DNA of 64,000 nt from Granulicella arctica (GCF_025685605.1 NZ_JAGTUT010000001.1:1860001-1924000); one strand, 5' to 3'. Shown: positions 53,597 to 61,460, counted from the stretch's first letter. The notes: generated by a model from the sequence alone, not told the origin. Program-made: numbers and translations.

Positions 53597-53672
53597 AAGA
53601 TTCAACGTAGGAGCGGGTCAGATGCTCGAGAGCATCCTCCTGATTGCAAGGAAGGGCGGTCGAGCTGTAGAG

Positions 53673-54572
53673 CTAAGCTGTTTGAGAGTGTTGGAGCGCC
53701 GCCGTGGGCTGAGTCGACATCTTGAGCGAGGCGCGCCGCATAATCTCAAGCTCAGCCGGCGCAAAAAGTTCAGGAGGGATCCCACCAATTGCCACAAAGC
53801 CGGGCTCATCACCTAGGACTTGGGATATTTGATTCCAGCGCAAAAAGGGTGACGTCGTTGGTAGAACAATCATCCGACGTCTCGGTTCCGGTAGAGCGAA
53901 GTAGGTGATCCACAGGAGCAATACAAAACAGGTAGCCACTCCTGTCGCCGTGTTGATGGTCGAATACATTTCTTTGAAGTGGGCCATCCACGCCGAAGCT
54001 ACAAGGTTTGTCGTCGCCAGAAGACCGAGACCGAGGCTGACACCGAAGATCCGGCTGCTGTAGGAAAGACCCATTGGCCTGATGGCAAAGCAGACAAAGA
54101 GCAGCAGGCATAGAGTAAGAATGCTCTGTGTTCGCTGTAGCTCAGTCACAAAGTTGGTAATGAAGGACATCTGGGTGAAATGAGGAGTGAGAGCGGAAAC
54201 GAGCGCAATTGCAACTGAAATACTCGCGGCCCAGCGGAAGATCAAGGTTCCCAGGTTTTTCAAACCTTCTAAGGGTGCCATCGCCAGGTTGAAGATGCTA
54301 TAGATGAGCAGGAGGCCAAGCACAGACTCGGCCGCATATGTAGCCCAGTAACTATAGAAGTAAAGGCGATAGGCGGTGTGGGCTTCGATGCCATGTCCCC
54401 CGAGAAGAAGGATTGGGAGTAGGAAAATATCGGAGATAGCCCTGAATCCTAAGAAGAAGCACAAAAACTTATGCTCAGAACCTTGCTTTCGAAAGAGGAT
54501 GCACCCTATGCCGAGTAGACATAGGAGTGCCTCACCGATGGCAAGCAAGTTCGAGATGAGTGATGTGTGCAT
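53673..54572 (-). CDS. Seven-helix membrane protein, unknown function
   Basis: 299 residues from ATG 54572 (AAGGGG upstream). About seven hydrophobic helices, including AIGEALLCLLGIGCILF, SVLGLLLIYSIFNLAM, ILTLCLLLFVCFAIRPMGL and CFVLLLWITYFALPEP. The C-terminal ~65 residues (FLRWNQISQVLGDEPGFVAI onward) are cytoplasmic. Proteins of this shape are frequent and often multicopy in acidobacterial genomes, with no role known. Next to it, upstream, is a short secreted-peptide gene on the same strand. Confidence 0.7.
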   Translation of the reverse strand: MHTSLISNLLAIGEALLCLLGIGCILFRKQGSEHKFLCFFLGFRAISDIFLLPILLLGGHGIEAHTAYRLYFYSYWATYAAESVLGLLLIYSIFNLAMAPLEGLKNLGTLIFRWAASISVAIALVSALTPHFTQMSFITNFVTELQRTQSILTLCLLLFVCFAIRPMGLSYSSRIFGVSLGLGLLATTNLVASAWMAHFKEMYSTINTATGVATCFVLLLWITYFALPEPRRRMIVLPTTSPFLRWNQISQVLGDEPGFVAIGGIPPELFAPAELEIMRRASLKMSTQPTAALQHSQTA

Positions 54573-54632
54573 CGCCTGACCCCTTGGGAGACCAGAATAT
54601 CTCAACCAAGGGGCCAACGCAGTAGAAAAGTG

Positions 54633-54809
54633 CTATTTTGCGATCCCGCAGGCGTTTGGGTCGTTCGGCGGGCACATCGGGATCGGGAGCGAGCTGGGCT
54701 TCGGCTTCGTGACCGAGGTGGTCGCGTTGGGAATGTTGATGGTGTTTGCTGAAGCAACTGCTCCGGTTACGGTGAGGGCGATGACGAAGGCGCGGATGAT
54801 GTTTTTCAT
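54633..54809 (-). CDS. Secreted cysteine-containing peptide, 58 residues
   Basis: ATG 54809 is preceded by AAGGAAA. The frame encodes a signal peptide MKNIIRAFVIALTVTGAVAS with an Ala-x-Ala-like cleavage near ANT, then about 37 mature residues rich in Pro, Thr and Ser, with PIPMCPPNDPNACGIAK at the C-terminus. Two cysteines could form a disulfide. A promoter candidate (54877-54905) precedes it. Its stop lies about 60 bases before the neighbouring membrane gene, on the same strand, so they may be co-transcribed. No family is named; short, shared C-termini with CPPxDPxxCG suggest a family. Confidence 0.62.
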   Translation of the reverse strand: MKNIIRAFVIALTVTGAVASANTINIPNATTSVTKPKPSSLPIPMCPPNDPNACGIAK

Positions 54810-54876
54810 TTGATTTCCTTATATAAATCAGTATTGGGGTTAGAAAGATTTTTCTCTGGACACATCAGATGAACTA

Positions 54877-54905
54877 AAGATAGGATGTGTAATGGAGTTT
54901 GTCTA
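54877..54905 (-). promoter_or_regulatory. Promoter candidate for the secreted-peptide gene
   Basis: Minus strand: TAGACA (54900-54905), 17-base spacer, TATCTT (54877-54882). It lies in the most AT-rich stretch of this part of the window, about 70 bases upstream of the start codon at 54809. Confidence 0.5.
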
Positions 54906-54946
54906 TCTAATAGAGATATATAACTAAGTAGTTACTATTGTTTACA

Positions 54947-55046
54947 CCCGTTGAGGCTTTGATGGATGCGAGAACGCCTGCGTCGAGAGCTCTCGCGCAG
55001 GCATGGACTGACTATTTAGATCAGGTCTGGATTACGCCTCAACGGG
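54947..55046. repeat. Nested inverted repeats at the 3' end of infC
   Basis: Outer arms CCCGTTGAGGC (54947-54957) and GCCTCAACGGG (55036-55046), 11 bp perfect; the right arm covers the last codons of infC. Inside lies a second palindrome, GCCTGCG-T-CGAGAG with CTCTCG-CGCAGGC (54976-55002), 13 bp with one bulge. There is no T-run, so a termination role is uncertain. Transcribed from infC they would fold into a long, closed stem. Confidence 0.6.
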
Positions 55047-55661
55047 CGATACAACTGCTTCTTCGACTGCCTCGACTGGGCGAGGAGCCGATATCTTTTT
55101 CGGTGCGGGCGGTTGCTGAATTTCTGCCTTCTTTGCAGGTGCAATGATGGCGTGAAGGGTTGTACCTTCCATGCGGGGCATGAATTCAACCAGTCCCGCT
55201 TCGCCGATGTCTAGTATCAGGCGATTGATGATCTTGTACCCAAGATCGCGGTGCGCCATCTGGCGACCCTTGAAGCGTAGAGAAGCTTTTACCTTGTCGC
55301 CGTCACCAAGGAAACGGACAGCTTGGTTCTTCTTCGTTTGATAGTCGTGCTCGTCAACGGTAACGGAAAACTTTACTTCCTTGATTATGATGACCTTCTG
55401 CTTTTTGCGGGCAGCGCGATCAGACTTATCTTTCTCGTAGAGGAACTTGCCATAATCCTGGATCTTGCACACAGGAGGCACCGCATTCGGAGAGATCTCG
55501 ACGAGGTCGAGCGTGCGCTCCCGTGCCATTTTCAAGGCGTCAAAAGGAGCCATAACGCCGAGCTGTTCGCCATTTTCGTCAATGACGCGAACTTCGCGTG
55601 CGCGGATGCGTTCGTTGGTGCGGATAAAAGACTTTGCGGAACGCTTATCAATCGGTGGAAT
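55032..55661 (-). CDS. infC: Translation initiation factor IF-3, with apparent AUU start
   Basis: 209 residues if the start is ATT at 55659-55661. The first in-frame ATG (55553) would remove the first 36 residues, including the conserved N-domain start FIRTNERIRAREVRVIDENG. In front of the ATT is GGAGG at six-base spacing. ATT is the classical infC start codon, through which IF-3 represses its own translation. Other motifs: PPVCKIQDYGKFLYEKDKSD, KEVKFSVTVDEHDYQTKKNQ, KASLRFKGRQMAHRDLGYKI and GTTLHAIIAPAKK. The C-terminal ~30 residues are an Ala/Pro/Glu tail. Confidence 0.92.
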   Translation of the reverse strand: MPPIDKRSAKSFIRTNERIRAREVRVIDENGEQLGVMAPFDALKMARERTLDLVEISPNAVPPVCKIQDYGKFLYEKDKSDRAARKKQKVIIIKEVKFSVTVDEHDYQTKKNQAVRFLGDGDKVKASLRFKGRQMAHRDLGYKIINRLILDIGEAGLVEFMPRMEGTTLHAIIAPAKKAEIQQPPAPKKISAPRPVEAVEEAVVSPVEA

Positions 55662-55748
55662 AGGTCGCCTCCACAGCGGGCTAAAGCCTCGCCATGCCTG
55701 GGTTAAGTTTTAAGTAAACCGATCGTGTCGCGGTCTACAGTACCAGCA

Positions 55749-55757
55749 AGTATAGCA
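55749..55757 (-). promoter_or_regulatory. infC: Extended -10 promoter candidate for infC
   Basis: Minus strand TGCTATACT, an extended -10 element, about 90 bases upstream of the ATT start. The -35 hexamer is poor, as is usual for extended -10 promoters. No other element is seen in this stretch. Confidence 0.4.
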
Positions 55758-55942
55758 TTAGCCCAATGGTGCTAACACGCCTTTACAGGCCAGACCGAGA
55801 GTCTTCGACTGTTCCGCCACTCCATGAATAACCGCTGTGCGTAGGTCACAGCATGCAGAAGTGGACATGCTCCCTTTGAAGAGGGCAAGATGAAGACGCT
55901 GGCAGTTGCATTGTGCAGGTTAGAGTTCAGGAGCTGTACCAA

Positions 55943-56470
55943 GTGAAAAGAAGAATATTGCTGGTCGATGATGAAGTGGCTGTTTTGCTGACACTTAAGG
56001 CCGTTCTGGAGATTAGCGGCTTTGATGTGGACACGGCCGCTTCAGCCAAGGACGCCAAGCTCAAGCTAAAGAAGAATCAATATGCCATGGTGATCACGGA
56101 TATGCGCATGGAGAACGATGCAGCGGGTGCAGAGGTGATCCAGGCGGCGCGATCGGCGGAATACCACCCTGCCTTAGCCCTGCTGACGGCGTTTCCAGTA
56201 GCTGAGGAAGACTGGCAGGAACTGGACACGGATAAGGTCGAAGTGCTGATGAAGCCAATGCAGACCAAGATCCTGTTGCAGCAGATTGACAGCTTGCTCG
56301 ACAAGCACGAAGCCAGACTTGCTGCAGTTCTGAAGTCTCTAAAGGAAGGTCGCGCCGCGGGAAAGTTGCCAGCGAAGACTGCAAAGGCAGCTAAAGCGCC
56401 TGCTAAGAAAGCCGCATTGAAGAAGGTGGCTCCGAAGAAGGGCCTTCGCAAGTCTTCGGTGGCCCGCTAG
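55943..56470 (+). CDS. Response regulator (receiver domain) with a lysine/alanine-rich tail
   Basis: 175 residues from GTG 55943 (AGGAG ten bases upstream). A receiver domain fills 1-118: ILLVDDEVAVLLTLKAVLEI (acidic pair DD), MVITDMRMENDAAGAEVIQA (phospho-acceptor Asp in TDM), ALLTAFPVAEEDW (Thr) and KVEVLMKPMQTKILLQQIDS (Lys). After a coiled helix the C-terminus is KLPAKTAKAAKAPAKKAALK with repeated AKKA units, like histone H1/HU-tail repeats. There is no HTH output domain; the tail may bind DNA or RNA. A small DHp-like protein is encoded convergently next to it. Confidence 0.85.
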   Translation: MKRRILLVDDEVAVLLTLKAVLEISGFDVDTAASAKDAKLKLKKNQYAMVITDMRMENDAAGAEVIQAARSAEYHPALALLTAFPVAEEDWQELDTDKVEVLMKPMQTKILLQQIDSLLDKHEARLAAVLKSLKEGRAAGKLPAKTAKAAKAPAKKAALKKVAPKKGLRKSSVAR

Positions 56471-56489
56471 GTCGAGCCTGCTGGCCAGC

Positions 56490-56753
56490 CTAGTTCGGCG
56501 TATGCACCTTGATGTACTCGCGTAAGGAGAGATTGATGTCCAATGCCTTCTGGACGCCGCTGTCAAGCATGCGAAGCCAGTCTGTGGCGGGTTCCTTCAA
56601 TTCCACGGTGCTGAGGAGGTAGCTCGTCTGCACGATGATCTCGAGAGCATTGCTCAGGTCGTGGGCCAGTTTGCGAATGCCGAGCGAGATTTCCTCAGGC
56701 ATTATTTCAGCGGACTGCATAGTCGGATGGATCGGATTCGTTGCATCGGTCAT
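56490..56753 (-). CDS. Small DHp-like (histidine-kinase dimerisation helix) protein
   Basis: 87 residues. The helix GIRKLAHDLSNALEIIVQTS resembles an H-box (His-Asp-x-x-Asn) of histidine kinases, followed by SGVQKALDINLSLREYIKVH as the second helix of a two-helix hairpin. There is no ATP-binding domain, so it could accept or relay phosphate, or dimerise only. It is convergent with the response regulator, 19 bases apart, which suggests a functional pair. ATG 56753 is the first start; an ATG 11 residues later is possible. Confidence 0.55.
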   Translation of the reverse strand: MTDATNPIHPTMQSAEIMPEEISLGIRKLAHDLSNALEIIVQTSYLLSTVELKEPATDWLRMLDSGVQKALDINLSLREYIKVHTPN

Positions 56754-56898
56754 GACGGAGAAGCTTGCCTCCAGCGGCTACAGCAGGGACTTTCTACAAA
56801 GTGTAAGTCAGCGCGACGCGAATTGACAGGGCAGGAAGTGTTTGTAAGACTAGAGTTTATCGACTGCGGTATTCCCGATGTTTGGAATATGCAAAGTT

Positions 56899-56985
56899 GC
56901 CGTAGTGGCGGAATTGGCAGACGCGCATGGTTCAGGTCCATGTACTCGCAAGGGTGTGGGGGTTCGAGTCCCCCCTTCGGCACCA
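56899..56985 (+). tRNA. tRNA-Leu (anticodon CAG)
   Basis: Acceptor GCCGTAG pairs with CTTCGGC (one U-U mismatch). The anticodon loop TTCAGGT gives CAG. There is a long variable arm (class II), T-loop GGTTCGAGTCC, discriminator A and an encoded CCA (56983-56985). It is transcribed toward trpC. Confidence 0.93.
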
Positions 56986-57069
56986 AAAAAATCCTGAATG
57001 ACCTACGCGGCGTCCACATTGGACGCCGTTGTTATTGAGCAAGACTTGTCGACATCCCGAAACAACGCT

Positions 57070-57876
57070 ATGACTTCTAAACTCGACCAGATACTCGCAA
57101 GTACGACGCTGGGCGTGGCTGAGCGCAAAGGTTCGGCAGACCTTGCCGCGATGGAGCAACTGGCTGCGGCTCACACACCAAAAGGCTTTGCTGCCGGGTT
57201 GCGGCGGGTGTCCGAATACGGCCCCGCAGTCATTGCCGAACTGAAAAAGGCATCGCCGTCCAAGGGGTTAATTCGCGCGGACTTTCAGCCACGACCGTTG
57301 GCTTTGGGACTGGAAGAGGGCGGCGCGGCGGCTCTATCGGTCTTGACAGATGTGGAATTTTTTCAAGGCTCGCTTGAGAACCTCAGGATGGCGTCTGATG
57401 CCGTCAAGATTCCGTGTCTTCGTAAAGATTTCATTGTCGATGCCTTCCAGGTTTTGGAGGCGAGAGCCTATGGAGGCGACGCTATTCTGCTTATCGTGGC
57501 TGCGCATGACGATGCGACTCTTCTTACGTTGCGCGAGGCGGCCAGGCAATATGGACTCGATGTTTTGTGCGAGGTTCACGATCGTGACGAGTTGACTCGC
57601 GCGATCGATATCGGATGCGAGGCAATCGGAGTGAACAGCCGGGATCTGCGCAACTTTACAGTGCGTTCGGAGACGTTGCATGAGCTTGTGGAGTTGATTC
57701 CGGCGAGTGTTGTTCGGGTTGCGGAGAGCGGCATCACGTCCAGCGAGGATATGTTCGCGCTGCGCACAGCGGGCTACGACGCCTTCCTGATAGGCGAGGC
57801 GCTGATGCGGCTTGCTGATCCGGGCGCCGGTCTGGCCGAAATGCTAAGACGGACGGCCGTCGCTTCGGGAATCTAG
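57070..57876 (+). CDS. trpC: Indole-3-glycerol phosphate synthase
   Basis: 268 residues from ATG 57070. The TIM barrel carries the family residues: AVIAELKKASPSKGLIRADF (catalytic Lys, Ser), ALSVLTDVEFFQGSLENLRM, VPCLRKDF-type IPCLRKDFIVDAFQVLEARA, LDVLCEVHDRDELTRAIDIG (Glu), GVNSRDLRNFTVRSET (Asn, Arg) and VRVAESGITSSEDMFAL. It converts CdRP to indole-3-glycerol phosphate. trpF follows two bases after its stop, so they are coupled. A 24-residue upstream extension is in frame but poorly supported. trpD, trpE and trpG are not in the window. Confidence 0.95.
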   Translation: MTSKLDQILASTTLGVAERKGSADLAAMEQLAAAHTPKGFAAGLRRVSEYGPAVIAELKKASPSKGLIRADFQPRPLALGLEEGGAAALSVLTDVEFFQGSLENLRMASDAVKIPCLRKDFIVDAFQVLEARAYGGDAILLIVAAHDDATLLTLREAARQYGLDVLCEVHDRDELTRAIDIGCEAIGVNSRDLRNFTVRSETLHELVELIPASVVRVAESGITSSEDMFALRTAGYDAFLIGEALMRLADPGAGLAEMLRRTAVASGI

Positions 57877-57878
57877 CC

Positions 57879-58538
57879 ATGTGGGTAAAGATCTGTGGCA
57901 ACACAAACCTCGAAGACGCGCTTCTGGCAGCTGAGCTCGGGGCTGATGCCGTGGGCTTCGTGTTCGCTCCCAGCGTAAGGCAAGTGACCGCGGCACAGGT
58001 TGCACAGATCGTGGCACATCTGCCGGATTCACTTGAGCGAGTCGGGGTGTTCCCCGCGTGGAGTGCTGAGAAGATTCGCGACATAGCGCGTGAGGCCGGA
58101 TTGACTGCAGTCCAACTGCATGGCGGCGTAGATCAGCAGATGCCTTCTGTAAGGCAAGCTTTTGAAGGCCTGCTTCAGGCGATTCCGGTGCTCCATTGGG
58201 AGGCTGAAACTGAGGAAGCTTCTGTGATGGACCAGATGAACTCCGCTGCTGCCGCTGGAAACAACCGCGTGCTGATCGATTCGAAGGTTGGGAGTGCTCT
58301 CGGCGGAACCGGCGTTTCGTTCGACTGGCACGCCGCTCGTAATGTATTCGCGAGCCCGCCAACGGGGATGAAATTAATCCTCGCCGGTGGGCTCAAGCCT
58401 GAGACTGTGGCGGATGCGATTCGGAAGTTGCAGCCCTGGGGAGTGGACGTTTCGAGTGGGGTGGAGGCCCATGCTGGACGGAAGGATCCGGAGAAGCTAG
58501 CTCAGTTTATCCAACGAGCAAAAGCACTACACGGATAG
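57879..58538 (+). CDS. trpF: Phosphoribosylanthranilate isomerase
   Basis: 219 residues. WVKICGNTNLEDALLAAELG carries the catalytic Cys, GADAVGFVFAPSVRQV the next barrel strand, TAVQLHGG a substrate strand, and NNRVLIDSKVGSALGGTGVS the catalytic Asp with the phosphate-binding residues; ILAGGLKPETVADAI and GVDVSSGVEAHAGRKDPEKL follow. It makes CdRP from PRA. It starts two bases after the trpC stop. The next sense gene, trpB, is about 475 bases further, with a short antisense gene and an apparent new promoter between. Confidence 0.95.
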   Translation: MWVKICGNTNLEDALLAAELGADAVGFVFAPSVRQVTAAQVAQIVAHLPDSLERVGVFPAWSAEKIRDIAREAGLTAVQLHGGVDQQMPSVRQAFEGLLQAIPVLHWEAETEEASVMDQMNSAAAAGNNRVLIDSKVGSALGGTGVSFDWHAARNVFASPPTGMKLILAGGLKPETVADAIRKLQPWGVDVSSGVEAHAGRKDPEKLAQFIQRAKALHG

Positions 58539-58571
58539 TTCCGTTCCACATGTACTGTTGAGACTTACTGC

Positions 58572-58736
58572 TTATGCCTGGTGATGCGGTTGTGCGGCAC
58601 GATCATGGATGTGCGGCGACCGGTCATGAAAAAGCTGCGGACGCATGTGTGCGCCAACGGAGTGCGGCCTTGATTGAGCTACTGCTGGTACCGCTGCGGC
58701 GATCAAAGCGAGAGCTAGTGCCAAGTTGAGTTTCAT
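58572..58736 (-). CDS. Small secreted histidine-rich protein, 54 residues
   Basis: Minus strand, ATG 58736 with AAGGG about ten bases upstream. Signal peptide MKLNLALALALIAAAVPAVA is followed by a short mature part rich in His and Arg, ending DRAAQPHHQA. The gene lies antisense to the spacer between trpF and trpB. Family unknown; histidines could bind metal. The clear signal peptide makes it more than a chance frame. Confidence 0.45.
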   Translation of the reverse strand: MKLNLALALALIAAAVPAVAQSRPHSVGAHMRPQLFHDRSPHIHDRAAQPHHQA

Positions 58737-58811
58737 AGGATCAGTTCCCTTCTGGTTCACCTATCTGACGCGAACAGGACCCTGCTGGATTCAACTCTTC
58801 ACGATGACTAG

Positions 58812-58840
58812 TTGCAGTCCCAGGGCTGCGCGTGTATCTT
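58812..58840 (+). promoter_or_regulatory. Promoter candidate for trpBA
   Basis: TTGCAG (58812-58817), 17-base spacer, TATCTT (58835-58840). Transcription would start around 58847, just before the candidate leader peptide (58851). This would let trpBA and the genes after it be expressed apart from trpCF. Confidence 0.45.
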
Positions 58841-58850
58841 CAGAACCAAG

Positions 58851-58922
58851 ATGACCAGCTCCTTCAGCCGATTTACGTTTACGTTCCGCTATTGGCGCAC
58901 AATAGCGGCCTCGGCGGAGTAG
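58851..58922 (+). CDS. Candidate aromatic-rich leader peptide before trpB
   Basis: ATG 58851 opens a 23-residue frame starting MTSSFSRFTFTFRYWR, stop at 58922. It contains four Phe, one Tyr and one Trp within 12 codons. The Tyr-Trp codons lie in the 5' arm of a hairpin (58886-58908). Its ribosome-binding site is poor, since the predicted transcript begins only a few bases before ATG, so translation may be leaderless. Confidence 0.4.
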   Translation: MTSSFSRFTFTFRYWRTIAASAE

Positions 58923-58995
58923 GTCTTCTGAACGTTTAGGTTTCAGTTGATTTCATATCCACACGAGCCGCGACCCTCCAAGTCGCGGCTTTGTT
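58886..58995 (+). promoter_or_regulatory. Candidate transcription attenuator of trpBA
   Basis: Hairpin 1: CCGCTATT (58886-58893) with AATAGCGG (58901-58908), covering Tyr-Trp codons of the leader peptide. Hairpin 2: AGCCGCGAC (58966-58974) with GTCGCGGCT (58982-58990), then TTGTTT, a good terminator, ending about 20 bases before trpB. GCGGC (58905-58909) could pair with GCCGC (58967-58971) as antiterminator. The arrangement matches leader-peptide attenuation, though one Trp codon is few. Confidence 0.5.
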
Positions 58996-59013
58996 TCGTT
59001 CAGGAGAGTTGCA

Positions 59014-60240
59014 ATGAGTTCTACCGGAACATTGACCGAAGACGTTGTGACAGTGGCAGGGCGATTTGGAGCGTATGGCGGACGCTATGTGCCAGAGACG
59101 CTGATGGCGGCTCTCGAAGAGTTGGAGCAGGCCTATGCGGACGCGCAGGTTGACCCTACATTTCAAGCGGAGTTGGATGACCTGCTTCATCACTACTGCG
59201 GGCGTCCGACTCCTCTCTATTTTGCGAAACGGCTGACGGAGCAATGCGGTGGGGCCAAAATCTACCTGAAGCGTGAAGACCTGCTGCACACGGGAGCCCA
59301 CAAGATCAACAATGCGCTCGGGCAGGCATTGCTGGCGCGGCGCATGGGGAAGCAGCGCATTATTGCGGAGACTGGCGCTGGCCAGCACGGCGTCGCCACA
59401 GCCACGGTGTGTGCGCTCTTTGGGCTCGAGTGCGTGATTTACATGGGCGAAGAGGACATGCGCCGTCAGGAGCTGAACGTCTACCGGATGCGTCTACTTG
59501 GGGCCGAGGTGCGGGGCGTTGCGGCAGGCTCGGCGACGCTGAAGGACGCGATCAACGAGGCGATGCGTGACTGGGTGACCAATGTTCGCAGCACGTACTA
59601 CATCCTCGGGAGCGCCCTGGGAGCACACCCCTACCCAACGATGGTGCGTAACTTCCATCGGGTGATCAGCCGCGAGGCACGGGTACAATTTCTGGATGAG
59701 GTTGGCATCCTGCCCACGGCCGTGATCGCCTGTGTTGGTGGCGGGTCGAATGCGATTGGAGCGTTCTACGAGTTCCTTCCCGATGCGAATGTGCAGTTGA
59801 TCGGGGTCGAGGCAGGTGGGCGCGGCAACGGCCTGGGCGAGCATGCGGCGCGGTTTCAAAAGGAGGGCGGCGGCGTACCTGGTGTGCTGCAGGGGACGTA
59901 CTCGTATGTGCTGCAGGATGAGGCTGGACAGATTTCAAGCACCCATTCGGTGAGCGCCGGGCTTGACTACGCTTCGGTTGGGCCGGAGCATGCGATGCTG
60001 CATGACTCAGGAAGGGCGACATATGTTGCGTGCTCGGATGACGCGGCCCTGAAGGCGACGGTGACGTTGTCGCGAACGGAGGGTATTCTTCCGGCGCTTG
60101 AAAGTGCGCATGCGGTCGCTGAGGCGATTCGGCTGGCTCCGATGATGGCGAAGAGTGCGGTGCTGATGGTGAATCTGTCGGGCCGTGGCGATAAAGACAT
60201 AGGCATTCTGGCACGGGAACTTGATCTGAGGGGTGCGTAG
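59014..60240 (+). CDS. trpB: Tryptophan synthase beta chain
   Basis: 408 residues, AGGAGA upstream. [20 protein letters not shown] begins it, then [20 protein letters not shown]; the PLP Lys is K97 in [20 protein letters not shown]. Other motifs: [40 protein letters not shown] (phosphate loop), [20 protein letters not shown] and SGRGDKDIG. It joins indole and serine. The stop overlaps the GTG start of trpA by one base. Downstream genes are all in aromatic synthesis. Confidence 0.97.
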   Translation: MSSTGTLTEDVVTVAGRFGAYGGRYVPETLMAALEELEQAYADAQVDPTFQAELDDLLHHYCGRPTPLYFAKRLTEQCGGAKIYLKREDLLHTGAHKINNALGQALLARRMGKQRIIAETGAGQHGVATATVCALFGLECVIYMGEEDMRRQELNVYRMRLLGAEVRGVAAGSATLKDAINEAMRDWVTNVRSTYYILGSALGAHPYPTMVRNFHRVISREARVQFLDEVGILPTAVIACVGGGSNAIGAFYEFLPDANVQLIGVEAGGRGNGLGEHAARFQKEGGGVPGVLQGTYSYVLQDEAGQISSTHSVSAGLDYASVGPEHAMLHDSGRATYVACSDDAALKATVTLSRTEGILPALESAHAVAEAIRLAPMMAKSAVLMVNLSGRGDKDIGILARELDLRGA

Positions 60241-61055
60241 TGGCCATCGTTTTCAAACGGAAGCCGGGAATTGTGGCATACCTGACGGCGGGCGACCCCG
60301 ACTTAGCCACGACGCGCGATATTGCGCTGGCTGCTATCGATAACGGCGCGGACGTGATTGAGCTTGGTGTGCCGTTTAGTGATCCACTGGCGGATGGACC
60401 GGTAATTCAGCGGGCGAGCGAGCGGGCTGTGGCGAAAGGCACCACGTTGACGCAGGTGCTCGCGCTGGCAAGGGAGTTGCGAAGTGCGCGGCCGGCGGCG
60501 GGTTTGGTGTTGTTCTCGTATCTCAATCCGGTAGTACGGATGGGCATGAAGGCTTTCTGCGCGAAGGCTGCCGAGGCGGGCGTGGACGGCGTGCTGCTGA
60601 CGGACATGATTGTCGAGGAAGCCGGAGAGTATCTGGCGGAGATGAAGGCGCATACGCTTGCGCCGGTTTTCCTAGCGGCGCCGACGAGCCCGGACGCGCG
60701 ACTCAAAGCCATCGGCGAAGTTTCGCAGGGCTTTGTGTATGCCATCTCTCGCGTGGGAATCACCGGCACGCAGCAGTCCTTGGCCTCGGATGCTGCAGCT
60801 CTGGTCGAGCGACTTCGCCGGTATACGACACTCCCGATAGCGGTAGGCTTCGGCATCTCGAATGCAGAGCACGTCCGGGCTGTTGGGGAGTTTGCGGACG
60901 CTGCAGTGATCGGCAGCGCGCTGGTAGCTTTGATCGAGGAGACGAAACGTGCAGATGCGGCGGCTGCGGTCGGAAGCTTTGTCGCCGGGCTGCATGCGAA
61001 CTTACCAGCAATTGAGGCCAACCAGACGGATGTTCTTACAAGCCGCGGAGCGTAG
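60240..61055 (+). CDS. trpA: Tryptophan synthase alpha chain
   Basis: 271 residues from GTG 60240, which overlaps the trpB stop (TAGTG). TIM barrel: GIVAYLTAGDPDLATTRDIA; VIELGVPFSDPLADGPVIQR with catalytic Glu41 and Asp52; GVDGVLLTDMIVEEAGEYL; GFVYAISRVGITGTQQSLAS; GFGISNAEHVRAVGEFADAA with the phosphate site. It forms the alpha2-beta2 complex with TrpB and cleaves indole-3-glycerol phosphate. Confidence 0.96.
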   Translation: MAIVFKRKPGIVAYLTAGDPDLATTRDIALAAIDNGADVIELGVPFSDPLADGPVIQRASERAVAKGTTLTQVLALARELRSARPAAGLVLFSYLNPVVRMGMKAFCAKAAEAGVDGVLLTDMIVEEAGEYLAEMKAHTLAPVFLAAPTSPDARLKAIGEVSQGFVYAISRVGITGTQQSLASDAAALVERLRRYTTLPIAVGFGISNAEHVRAVGEFADAAVIGSALVALIEETKRADAAAAVGSFVAGLHANLPAIEANQTDVLTSRGA

Positions 61056-61150
61056 TTGGCTGCGTGGCAAAGGCGGGCAGCTATGATAGTGCCTGCGAAT
61101 TTATCCCGCAGCGCGGCTCTCTGAGCGTTGCCGGCACAGCGAGGAATGGC

Positions 61151-61414
61151 GTGGACATAACGGATTGGCGCAAGAAGATCGATGCGATGGACGAGCAGAT
61201 TGTGCAACTCATCAGCCAGCGGGCTGAAGCAGCAAAGGCGATTGGCGACTTGAAGCGAGAGACCAGCCTTCCCGTCTACGAGCCTCACCGCGAGCAGGAT
61301 GTCTTCGCTCACGTGAAGGCCATCAACCCCGGCCCACTTGCTGATGGTGAGTTGCTGCACGTCTATGAGCGGATTATCGATGTGATGCGAACCCTGCAGC
61401 GCCGCGATATTTAG
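61151..61414 (+). CDS. Chorismate mutase (AroQ type)
   Basis: 87 residues from GTG 61151, with GAGGAA seven bases upstream. A single AroQ helical domain: TDWRKKIDAMDEQIVQLISQ (first Arg), RAEAAKAIGDLKRETSLPVY (Arg, Lys), EPHREQDVFAHVKAIN and LLHVYERIIDVMRTLQRR. It turns chorismate into prephenate. An in-frame extension to 61064 has no domain content. It is placed between trpA and aroF, with tyrA next, so chorismate is steered here to tyrosine or phenylalanine. Confidence 0.92.
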   Translation: MDITDWRKKIDAMDEQIVQLISQRAEAAKAIGDLKRETSLPVYEPHREQDVFAHVKAINPGPLADGELLHVYERIIDVMRTLQRRDI

Positions 61415-61460
61415 GCCAAGTTTGTAGTACCCAAGTTGCGTATAGAAAGCGAAGACGACG

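Noticed and set aside
54938..55147. 69-residue plus frame near infC's end
   Set aside because: Opposite strand of infC and of the nested palindromes; no support.
58740..59013. T-box or other tRNA-sensing leader before trpB
   Set aside because: No T-box consensus bulge or specifier structure seen; a leader-peptide attenuator explains the hairpins better.
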